Part shown: in pieces, positions 17,551 to 27,400 of the stretch | Layout of the letters: the number at the start of each line of letters is the position of its first letter | How positions within the stretch are numbered: position 1 is the first letter of the stretch | From: Streptomyces sp. H27-H5 | GTDB taxonomy: Bacteria > Actinomycetota > Actinomycetes > Streptomycetales > Streptomycetaceae | DNA: 64,000 nucleotides | NCBI RefSeq assembly: GCF_026627505.1 | Contig: NZ_JAPNLK010000005.1 | Coordinates: 1-64,000 of the forward strand | Reading direction: 5' to 3' | Notes under the pieces: model-generated | Seen by the model: only the letters and a program-made list of their open reading frames with translations | Databases searched by the model: none | What the model was told of the DNA's origin: nothing | Program-made: the position numbers and the translations under genes

Positions 17551-18417
17551 ATGGTCGTTCAACGCGTCACCGAGATCGAGACCGGGATCGATGACATCCC
17601 GCGGTTGGCAGCCAAGGGCGTCACGGTCGGGTACGGGGACCGGATCGTCATCGACGCACTGGACGTCACGGTCCCGGCGGGGGTGGTGACCACCATCATC
17701 GGCCCCAACGGATGCGGCAAGTCCACCCTGTTGCGTACCCTGTCGCGGCTGCTCAAGCCGACCGCGGGGTCGGTCGTGCTGGACGGCGAGGACATCGCCG
17801 GGCTCAGGACCAGGGACGTGGCCAAGAAGCTTGGTCTGCTGCCCCAGGCGCCGGTCGCGCCGGAGGGCCTGACCGTGGCGGACCTGGTCGCCAGGGGGCG
17901 TCACCCGCATCAGAGTTGGCTGCGGCAGTGGTCCTCCGACGACGCCTCCGTCGTGGAGCGCGCACTGGCCATGACCGGGGTGGCCGACCTGGCCAACCGC
18001 CCCGTCGACTCGCTCTCCGGGGGCCAGCGTCAACGCGTCTGGATATCGATGACCCTCGCCCAGGGCACCGATCTGCTCCTCCTCGACGAGCCCACCACCT
18101 ACCTGGACCTGGCGCACGCCATCGACGTGCTCGACCTGGTCGACGACCTGCACGAGTCGGGATGCACCGTGGTCATGGTGCTCCACGACCTCAACCTGGC
18201 CACGCGCTACAGCGACAACCTGATCGTGATGAAGGCGGGTTCGGTCCTGGCGCAGGGTCATCCGCGCGACGTCGTGACCGCCGAGTTGCTACAAGAGGCG
18301 TTCGGTCTGCGGGCGAAGGTGATGGACGATCCGGTGGGCGACCGGCCGCTGATCGTGCCGATCGGCCGCACCCACGTCCAGAGTTCGGGCAACCGGAATG
18401 AGTTGCCTGTAACTTAG
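17551..18417 (+). CDS. cchE: ABC transporter ATPase for ferric siderophore import
   Basis: A 288-residue FepC-type ATPase that powers the CchC-CchD channel. Walker A reads GPNGCGKSTLL (about residues 51-61), the signature [10 protein letters not shown] near 152, and Walker B LLLLDEPTTYLD near 172, with the H-loop VLHDLN near 208. All motifs are intact. It has its own iron box, and the MITE-like element separates it from the permease genes. Its stop codon lies inside the next iron box. Confidence 0.93.
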   Translation: MVVQRVTEIETGIDDIPRLAAKGVTVGYGDRIVIDALDVTVPAGVVTTIIGPNGCGKSTLLRTLSRLLKPTAGSVVLDGEDIAGLRTRDVAKKLGLLPQAPVAPEGLTVADLVARGRHPHQSWLRQWSSDDASVVERALAMTGVADLANRPVDSLSGGQRQRVWISMTLAQGTDLLLLDEPTTYLDLAHAIDVLDLVDDLHESGCTVVMVLHDLNLATRYSDNLIVMKAGSVLAQGHPRDVVTAELLQEAFGLRAKVMDDPVGDRPLIVPIGRTHVQSSGNRNELPVT

Positions 18418-18432
18418 GCTAGGCTTACCTCA
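18414..18432 (+). promoter_or_regulatory. Iron box for cchF
   Basis: TTAGGCTAGGCTTACCTCA is an iron box overlapping the cchE stop codon and lying 71 bp before cchF. It gives the binding protein an independent iron-responsive promoter. Confidence 0.82.
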
Positions 18433-18503
18433 CTTCCCCGGGGTACGGTTTGGCTGCCTCAAGAGGGGTCGCAGCGGACAGCACGAAAGCAAGGGATTTC
18501 CGA

Positions 18504-19565
18504 ATGCTCCTCGACAGAACCACACGTATGAAGCCCTGGCAGCGGCTGGCGGCGACCGTGTCTGCCGCGGCCCTCGGTGTAGGCCTCCTCGCCGGGTGCG
18601 GTTCCGACTCGGCCGACAAGGCCGACCAGAAGAACGACGGCGCCGACACCCCGGCCGCCGCCGGTGCGTTCCCCGTCACCGTCGAGCACGCCTTCGGCAC
18701 CACCAAGGTGGAGAAGGCCCCCCAGCGCGTCGTCTCCGTCGGCTACACCGACGACCAGACGATCCTCGCGTTCGGCATCAAGCCGGTCGGCATGGTCGAC
18801 CAGTACCCGAACCCGGCGGGCAAGACCCCCGACATCAACACGCAGTGGCCCTGGGTGAAGGACAAGTGGGGTGACACGAAGCCCGAGGTCATCATGAACA
18901 ACGGTGACACCGGCCCCAACTTCGAGAAGATCGCCGCCCTGCGCCCGGACCTGATCATCGGTGTCTACTCCGACATCGACCAGGCCGCCTACGACAAGCT
19001 CAGCAAGATCGCCCCGACGGTGGGTCGCACCAAGGCCGAGAAGGAGCCCTTCAGCGCTCCGTGGCAGGACAACGCCCTCCACATCGCCAAGGCGCTCGGC
19101 AAGGCCGACGAGGGCAAGGCGATGGTCCAGGGCATCACGGACAAGCTCGCCGCGGCCAAGAAGGCGCACCCCGAGTTCGCCAACCAGACCGCCGTCGCGC
19201 TGTCCTGGTACAAGGACTCCGTCGCGCCCTTCACCACCACCGACGTGCGCGGCCAGCTCCTGACCGGCATGGGCTTCAAGGGGCAGACCGAGATCGACAA
19301 GATCGCGGGTGACAAGTTCTACACCCAGCTCTCCCCGGAGCGCACCGACCTCGTCGACGTCGACCGTGTCTTCGTCATCAACGACAAGGCGGACATGGAC
19401 GCACTGAAGAAGTTCGACCTGTTCACCAACCTGAAGGTCGCGAAGGACAACAAGGTGTCCTACCTGCTGGACAGCGAGGGCCCGGCGGCCGGCGCGGCCA
19501 TCTCGCAGGCCACCCTGCTCTCCATGCCGTACGCGATCGACGAGCTCGTCAAGTCGGTCGGCTAG
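18504..19565 (+). CDS. cchF: Siderophore-binding lipoprotein
   Basis: A 353-residue periplasmic-binding-protein-type lipoprotein (FepB/FecB-like). It starts with a basic, hydrophobic signal ending in the lipobox LLAGC (Cys near residue 33), so it is anchored outside the membrane. An acidic, Ala-rich linker follows, then the helical-backbone binding fold with the typical PQRVVSVGYTDDQTILAFG start and IAALRPDLIIGV. It captures ferric coelichelin and hands it to CchCD. The ATG at 18504 has an AAGGGA site 8 bp upstream. It is co-transcribed with cchG, whose GTG starts 2 bp after its stop. Confidence 0.93.
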   Translation: MLLDRTTRMKPWQRLAATVSAAALGVGLLAGCGSDSADKADQKNDGADTPAAAGAFPVTVEHAFGTTKVEKAPQRVVSVGYTDDQTILAFGIKPVGMVDQYPNPAGKTPDINTQWPWVKDKWGDTKPEVIMNNGDTGPNFEKIAALRPDLIIGVYSDIDQAAYDKLSKIAPTVGRTKAEKEPFSAPWQDNALHIAKALGKADEGKAMVQGITDKLAAAKKAHPEFANQTAVALSWYKDSVAPFTTTDVRGQLLTGMGFKGQTEIDKIAGDKFYTQLSPERTDLVDVDRVFVINDKADMDALKKFDLFTNLKVAKDNKVSYLLDSEGPAAGAAISQATLLSMPYAIDELVKSVG

Positions 19566-19567
19566 GT

Positions 19568-21358
19568 GTGACTACCACTGACATTCGGGTCGCCCCGGCA
19601 ACCCTGCGTACGACGACCGGACGGGAAGCAGCCCGATGGGTCGCGGCTCAATGCCGCAAGATGCCCTGGCTGTCGTCCGCCGCCGTACTCAGCACGGTCG
19701 CCGGGGCGGCGCTCCAGATGCTCCCCGTGCTGCTCCTCGGCCGGGTGGTCGACGGAGTGGTCGGGGGCGAACCGCGTTCGATCCTGGTCACGATCGGTGT
19801 GCTGATGGTGGCCGCCGCGCTCCTCGGCGCGGCGGCCACCGCGGTGTCGGCCTACCTGATCGGGCGGCTCGGCGCCGACCTGCTCGCGCAACTGCGGGAA
19901 GGCGCCGTACGGGCCGTGTTGGGCATGCCCAGCGCCCGGGTCGAACAGGTCGGTCGCGGGGACGTGCTCTCCCGGGTCGGCGACGACGTCGCGGTCCTGT
20001 CCAAGGGCATCCGTTCGGCCATCCCCACGGTGTTCTCCGCGGGCGTGCTGGTGGCCATCGCCACCGTCGGCATGTTCGGGCTCGACTGGCGGCTCGGCCT
20101 GGCGGGTGCGTGCGCGTTGCCGGCCTACGCGCTGGCCCTGCGCTGGTACCTGCCCCGGTCCGCCCCCCTCTATCAGAAGCAGCGGGTCGCCCAGGCGGAC
20201 CGCGCGCAGGCCCTGATCAGCGGTCTGAACGGCATCGAGACCGTTCGGGCGCACCGCCTGGAGGAGGCCTTCCGGGAGAAGGTCTCCGACGACTCGCGGC
20301 GGGTGAAGGACCTCGGGATCGAGGTGTTCCGCTTCTTCGGTCGTTTCGTCGGCCGGGAGAACCGTGCGGAGTTCATCGGACTGGTCCTGATCCTCGTGGT
20401 GGGCTACGTCCTGCTGGAGACCGGTTCCGCCAGCCTCGGCGAGGTGTCGGCGGCGCCGCTGGTGTTCCACCGGCTGTTCACCCCGCTGGGCGCGATCATG
20501 TTCACCTTCGACGAGGCCCAGAAGTCGGGCGCGAGCCTGACCCGGCTCGTCGGGGTGCTGGCCGAGTCCGAGGAGGAGAAGCGGCTGGTCGGCGACTCGA
20601 CCGCCGCGCTGGTGGACAACACGCCGTCCCCGGTGACCGTGCGGGGGCTGACGTTCGGCTACCCCGGCGCCGAGGAACCGGTCCTGCGGGACGTCAACCT
20701 GACGATTCCCGCGGGTGGTTCGCTGGCCCTGGTGGGCGCGACGGGCGCCGGCAAGTCGACCCTGGCCGCGCTCATCGCCGGCATAGGGATCCCGCAGGCC
20801 GGATCGGTTCGGGTCGGCTCCACCGACCTCACCGATCTCGACGAGGCCGGAGCGAGGGCGTTGGTGAGCATCCTGACCCAGGAGACACACGTGTTCTCCG
20901 GTCCGCTCGCCGACGACCTGAGGCTGGCCGCCCCGGAGGCGACCGACGCCGAACTGACGGCCGCGCTGCACACCGTGGGCGCGGACGGGTGGGTCGAGGC
21001 GCTGCCCGACGGGGTGTACACCGCGGTGGGCGAGGGCGGTGAGCGCCTGGACGGCACCAAGGTCGCCCAGATCGCCCTGGCGCGACTGGTGTTGGGCCGG
21101 GCTCCCGTGGTGGTGCTCGACGAGTCGACCGCGGAGGCCGGCAGCGAGGGCGCCGCGGAGCTGGAACGGGCCGTCCTGGCCGCGTGCGAGGGCCGTACGA
21201 CGCTGTTCGTGGCGCACCGGCTGACGCAGGCGGTGGCGGCCGACCGGATCGCCGTGCTGGACGCGGGCCGTGTCGTGGAGCAGGGCACGCACGAGGAGTT
21301 GGTGGCCCTGGGTGGCCGCTACGCGCGACTGTGGCTGGCCTGGAAAGACGGTAGTTAG
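19568..21358 (+). CDS. cchG: ABC exporter half-transporter with degenerate signature motif
   Basis: A 596-residue fused membrane-ATPase half-exporter, with transmembrane helices in about residues 35-330 and an ATPase domain from about 355. Walker A (GATGAGKST, about 390), the Q-loop (ILTQETHVFSG), Walker B with catalytic Glu (VVVLDES, about 514) and the H-loop (VAHRL) are intact. The signature motif, normally LSGGQ, is LDGTK and the D-loop reads AEAG. The partner CchI has the reverse pattern, so the pair probably works as a heterodimer that exports coelichelin or its precursor. It is co-transcribed with cchF; its stop nearly touches the cchH iron boxes. Confidence 0.88.
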   Translation: MTTTDIRVAPATLRTTTGREAARWVAAQCRKMPWLSSAAVLSTVAGAALQMLPVLLLGRVVDGVVGGEPRSILVTIGVLMVAAALLGAAATAVSAYLIGRLGADLLAQLREGAVRAVLGMPSARVEQVGRGDVLSRVGDDVAVLSKGIRSAIPTVFSAGVLVAIATVGMFGLDWRLGLAGACALPAYALALRWYLPRSAPLYQKQRVAQADRAQALISGLNGIETVRAHRLEEAFREKVSDDSRRVKDLGIEVFRFFGRFVGRENRAEFIGLVLILVVGYVLLETGSASLGEVSAAPLVFHRLFTPLGAIMFTFDEAQKSGASLTRLVGVLAESEEEKRLVGDSTAALVDNTPSPVTVRGLTFGYPGAEEPVLRDVNLTIPAGGSLALVGATGAGKSTLAALIAGIGIPQAGSVRVGSTDLTDLDEAGARALVSILTQETHVFSGPLADDLRLAAPEATDAELTAALHTVGADGWVEALPDGVYTAVGEGGERLDGTKVAQIALARLVLGRAPVVVLDESTAEAGSEGAAELERAVLAACEGRTTLFVAHRLTQAVAADRIAVLDAGRVVEQGTHEELVALGGRYARLWLAWKDGS

Positions 21359-21388
21359 GTAAACCTAATTTAGGTTAGGCTGGCCTCA
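21355..21388 (+). promoter_or_regulatory. Tandem iron boxes for the NRPS gene
   Basis: Two adjacent DmdR/IdeR-type boxes: a TTAGGTAAACCTAA-centred site at 21355-21368 and the full TTAGGTTAGGCTGGCCTCA at 21370-21388. They precede cchH by 27 bp. Two dimers side by side are expected, hence tight repression of the largest gene. Confidence 0.8.
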
Positions 21389-21415
21389 GTACCTTGGAAG
21401 GGTGTTGAGTCTTCA

Positions 21416-24400
21416 ATGATGGAACCGAGCGCTCGTCTCGTGCTGATCTCTCCCACGCGCCTGGCAGACGTGCGCCGGCGCACCGGCGGACACACCGACC
21501 GGACCATCGCCGAGGCCTGCGCCATCGCGCTGGCGTACTGGGCGACGGGCAACAACCCCGACGGCATCGACCTCGTCCCCGGCACGCTCTTCGCGGACGT
21601 CCTCGGATGGGTCGACAACGGCGGCACCGCGCCGAGCGGTTGGCAGGTCGGCGAGGCCGGCCCGGACGGGACGGGCATCAGCGTCCCCGAGGGCGTCCTG
21701 CCGTCCGACGCGCAGCTCGCGCTCGACGACCTGGCCGACTTCCCGGACCGGCCGATCGGCACCATCAGCCCGTCCGGCGTGGCGGAGCGGCTCACCACCC
21801 TGGCCCGGTGGAACGACACCCGGGCCGACCGGGTCCGGCCGACCATCGTGGAGATGTTCCACGAGCAGGCACGGCTGCGGCCGGACGCGGTCGCCGTCAT
21901 CGACGAGGACCGGTCGCTCACCTACCGCGAGGCGGCCGAGCTGTCGGCCCAGCTGGCCCACCACCTGATCGGACGCGGACTCACCGCCGAACAGGTCGTC
22001 GGCATCTCGCTGGGCCGCAGCGCCGACATGGTGATCGGCCTGCTCGGTGTGCTGCAGGCCGGCTGCGCGTTCGTACCGCTGGACCCGCAGTGGCCCGCCG
22101 CGCGCCGAGCCGTCGTCATCGACGACGCGAAGGTCGTGGTGCAGCTCAACGACTCCGGCGAGCACGATCCCGCCGAACCGGCCGCCGTCGCCGTCGACCT
22201 CGACGACTGGCGGTACGCCGAGCAGCCCACCGAGGACACCGGCGTCACCGTCCACGGCGACTCGCTCGCCTACGTGATCTTCACCTCGGGTTCGACCGGG
22301 CGGCCCAAGGGCGCGATGATCCGCCACGAGGCCATCAGCGAGCGCCTGTTGTGGCAGGTCGACGAGATCCTGGGCTTCGGCCACGACGACGCGTCGCTGT
22401 TCAAGGCACCCCTGTCGTTCGACATATCCATCAACGAGATCTTCCTGCCGCTGGTGTGCGGCGGCCGCCTCGTGGTCCTGCGGCCCGGCGGCGAACGCGA
22501 CCCGCACCACCTGCTGAGCGTCATCGCCGAGCACCGCGTCACCTTCACCTACCTCGTCTCGTCCATGTTGGACGTCCTGCTGGAGATCGCCGGCGACTCC
22601 GACCGCCTCGACAGCATGCGGCACGTGTGGTGCGGCGGCGAGGTGCTGACCCCGGAGCTGTACGAGCGCTTCCGCACCCGCCTCGACATCCCCATGTACC
22701 ACGGCTACGGCCCGGCCGAGACGACCATCGGCGTCTCCCACGTCATCTACCGGGGCGAGGCGGAGCGCCTGTCCACCTCCATCGGCAAGGCCAACCCCAA
22801 CACCCAGCTCTACGTCCTCGACGACGAGCTGCGCCCGGTCCCGGTCGGCGTCGGCGGCGAGCTCTACGTGGGCGGCTTCCTCCTGGGACGCGGATACGTG
22901 GGCGCCCCCGGCCTGACGGCCTCCCGGTTCGTGGCGAACCCCTTCGCGAACGACGGCTCCCGGCTGTACCGGACCGGCGACCTCGCACGGTTCGCCCCCG
23001 ACGGCTCGCTGGACTTCCTGGGCCGCGCGGACAACCAGATCAAGATCCGCGGCATGCGGCTCGAACTCGAAGACGTCGAGATCGGCCTCGCCGAACACCC
23101 CGGGGTGCGGCACACCTGCGTCATCGCGAAGAAGAACAGCGCGGGCGGCACCTACCTCGTGGGATACGTCATCCCCGCCGCCGGCAGCGAGGCGCTGCGG
23201 GCGGACGAGGTCAAGGCGTGGGCCGTCGAGCACATGGTCGAGTACATGGTGCCCGCCCACGTCGTCGTGATGACGGAGTTCCCGCTCACCGCGAACGGCA
23301 AGCTCGACCGGCGCGCCCTGCCCGAGCCCACCATCGTGACCGGCTCGTACCTGCGGCCCTCCACCGACGACGAGCGCGCCGTGTGCGCGGCCGTCGCATC
23401 GGTCCTGCGGCTGGAAGAGGTCGGCGTCGACCAGGACTTCTTCATGCTCGGCGGGGACAGCATCCTCGCGATCTCCCTGCTGAGCGCGCTGCGTGACGCG
23501 GGCCTCTACGTCACCGCGGGGCAGATCTTCGCCAACAGCGTCCTCGGCGCGCTCGCGGCGGTGGCGAGCCGCGAGGACGCGGGCCGCCCGGACCGCGGCG
23601 ACGTCGCGACGGGTTCCGTCACGGGATCGCCCATCGTCCAGTGGCTCGGCCAGACCACCGACGCGATCGACGGCTTCGTGCAGTCGGTCGTCCTGAACAC
23701 CCCGGCCGGCCTCTCCGCCGAAGCCCTCGACGCGATCCTCACCTCCGTCGTGGCCCGACACGACATGCTGCGCGCACGGCTCGTGCGCGGGGTCCGCTGG
23801 AGCTTCGACATACCGGAGGCCGACGGGAAGCCGGCCGGCCTCCAGGAGAGCGACCTGCCGCTCGACGCGTGCGTGGCCCTCGCCACCGAGGGGCTGGACC
23901 CGGACAACGGCGTGATGCTGCGGGCCGTGTGGCGCCGCGAGGCACGCCAACTGGTCCTCGTCGTCCACCACGTGGTGATCGACGGCGTGTCCTGGCGGGT
24001 CCTCATGGAGGACCTGGCCACGGCATGGCGCCAGTACTCCGCCGGCGAGACGATCGAACTGCCTGTGGTCGGAACGTCGTTCCGGCGCTGGACGCAGCTC
24101 CTCGCGAACGCGGAGTTCGACGAGGACCGCGCCCACTTCGAACAGCCCCTCCCGGGCCCTGACGCGCCGCTCGGCAGGCGGGCACACACCGAGGCCGACA
24201 CGGTCGAGCGGGAGCGGGAGCGGACCGTCACGGTCGGCGCCGAGGTCACCGCCGCCCTGCTGGGCGAGGTCCCGGCCAAGTTCCACGCCGGCGTCAACGA
24301 CGTCCTGCTGACCGCGCTCGCCGTCACCCTCGCCCGGTGGCGCCGCGACCGCGGCCAGGAGCAGACGTTCGCGCACATCGAGCTGGAGGGCCACGGCCGC

Positions 24401-27400
24401 GAAGGCCGCCACGTGGCGGGTTCCTCCGGCGTCGAGCCGGACCTGTCGCGGACCGTCGGCTGGTTCACGACGCTGTTCCCGGTGTCCGTGGACCCGGGCA
24501 CGGCCGACGACTTCACCGCCCCCGAGTACCTCACCGCCGCCCTCAAGGCGGTCAAGGAAGACCTCGCCCGCGTGCCGGGCAACGGTCTCTCCTACGGCGC
24601 CCTGCGATACCTGGCCGACGCCGCCTTCACGACCCCCGCACCCCAGGTCCTGTTCAACTACCTGGGCCGGTTCGACGCGGGCGCGTCCGGCGACTGGCAG
24701 CTCTCGGGAGCCACCGGACAACTCGGCGAGAAGCGCGACCCCAGGATGAGCCTGCCGCGCGCCCTGGAGTTCAACGCGATCGCCGAACCCGCCGCCACCG
24801 GCGAGTACGAACTCGTCACCACCATCACCTGGCCCGACGGGATGTTCAGCGACACGGACATCGACACGATCGGCGGATACTTCCGGGCGGCCCTCGCCGG
24901 GCTGGCCGCGCTCGACCAGGGCGGCCACACGCCCAGCGACTTCCCGCTGGTGCGGCTGACCCAGGCCGACGTCGACGACCTGGACGGCCCCACGCTGCGC
25001 GCCGTCCTCCCCCTGACCCCGCTGCAGGAAGGCCTGTACTTCCACTCGGTCTTCGACGACGACTCCGCGGGCAGCTACGTCGAACAGCAGCTGCTGACGC
25101 TGGAGGGCGACCTCGACGCCGACCGGCTCGCGGCCGCGACCACCAGGCTGCTCACCCTTTACCCCAACCTGGCCGCCCGGTTCACGGCCCTCGCCGACGG
25201 CCGTGTCGTCTCCGTACTGGAGAGCGGGGCCGAGGTGCCCTTCACCACCCTCGACCGGCCCGGCATCACCGACGAGGAGATACGCGACCACGCCGAGCGG
25301 GACCGCCGCGCCGGATTCGACCTGGCCACCGGCCCGCTGATGCGGTTCACGCTGATCCGCGACGCGGAAGCCGGCCGCGCCGTCCTGGTGCAGACGGTCC
25401 ACCACATCATCGCCGACGGCTGGTCCGTGCCCCCGATGCTCCGCGCGCTGCTCGCCGAGTACCACGCGCCGGGGAGCAGGTACCCGCTGAGCGGCTTCCC
25501 CGACTACGTCGCCTGGCTCGCCGGACGCGACGCCGACGAGAGCGACCGCGTCTGGGGCGCCGAACTCGCCGAGCTGCCCGGCCCCTCGCTGGTCGCCAAG
25601 GACCACACCCCGTCCGACCGGTTCGCCGACACTTCCGCGGAGCCCGCCGACGACGTCGACGCGGCCGCCCGGGCGGCCGGCGTGCCGCTCAGCGTGGCCG
25701 TGCACAGCGCCTGGGCGTTGACCCTCGGCGGCATCCTGCACTCCGGTGACGTGGTGTTCGGTTCCACCGTCTCCGGTCGCGACGCGGACGTCCCCGGTAT
25801 CGGGGACATGGTCGGCCTGTTCATCAACACCGTCCCGCTGCGCGCCCGTTGGGCCGCCAACACCACGGCGCGCGACCTGCTGTCCTCCGTGCGCGAACAC
25901 CAGGGCGCGGTACTGCCGCACCAGCACGTCTCGCTGGCACGGATCGGCCGCCAGGCCGGCGTCGGCTCCCTCTTCGACACCCTCGTGGTGTTCGACGTGG
26001 CGACCGACGTGTCCGCCCTGCGCCGCCCCGGCGACACGCTGGCCATCACCGACCTCGTCAACGAGGGAGCCCCCCACTACCCGCTGACCCTGGTCGTGGA
26101 GCGGTCCCTCGACGGTCGACCGCGCTTCAACCTGATCTACGACGGCGAACTGCTGCGCGAGAGCAGCGCCCAGGACATCCTGCGCACGTTCACGCACACC
26201 TTCGCCGGCCTGCTCGCCCGGCCGGACGCCCCGGTCGCGAGCCTGCTGCCGGAGGGCGCCCGCACGCCCGCACCGATCGCCCCGACCACCCTCGGCGCGC
26301 TCTTCGACGCCGCGGCCGACCGGGACCCGGCGGCCACCGCCGTCACCCAGTGCGCGCTCGACGGCGCCACCCGGTCCCTGACCTACGGGGAACTGGCCGC
26401 CGCGAAGAACGAACTGGCCGCCGCCCTGCGCGCGTCCGGTGTCCGCCCGGGCCGACGCGTGGCCGTGGCCGTGCCGCGCACCATCGAGCAGGTCGTCGCC
26501 CTCGTCGCGATCGTCAGCGCGGGCGGCGCGTACGTCCCGCTCGACATGGCCTACCCGGACGAGCGGCTGGAGTACGTCCTCGCGGACTCCGTGCCGCAGG
26601 TCGTCCTCGTCGACCCCGGGCAGCGGGACCGCTTCACGACCCTGCTGGAGAAGGCCGGCGTCACCGCCCGCGTCCTCGTCCAGGGCGACGAGGTGCCCGA
26701 GGACGCCGCGGTCGCCGCGGCGCAGGCGGTCGGCCCGCACGACCCCGCGTACGTGATCTACACCTCCGGCTCCACCGGCCGCCCCAAGGGCGTCGTCGTC
26801 CCGCACTCCAGCGTGGTGACCCTGCTGGCCAACACCCGGCCGAACATGGGCTTCGGCCCGGACGACGTGTGGGTCCAATTCCACTCGTACTCCTTCGACT
26901 TCGCCGTCTGGGAGCTGTGGGGCGCCCTGGCGCACGGTGGCGAGCTGCTCGTCCCCGACTACGGTCTGACCCGTTCCCCGGTCGACTTCCACCGGCTGGT
27001 CCGCGAGCATGGAGTGACCGTCCTCAACCAGACCCCGTCGGCCTTCTACCAGTTCGTCGAGGCCGACCGGCACGCCGGCGAGCCGCTCCCCGCACTGCGC
27101 CGGGTCATCTTCGGCGGCGAGGCACTGGACCTCGGACGACTGCGCGGCTGGGTCGAGCGGCACGGTGCCGCGGCGCCCGAGCTGGTCAACATGTACGGCA
27201 TCACCGAGACCACCGTCCACGTGACCCACCGGGTCCTGACCGAAGCCGACTTCGGACCCGGCGTCGACGACGTGAGCCCCATCGGCGGTCCCATCCCCGG
27301 CCTCGTCACCCACCTGCTCGACGACCGGCTCCGCCCGGTGCCGCCGGGCCAGGTCGGCGCCATCTACGTGGCGGGCGACCAGGTCGCCCTCGGCTACCTG

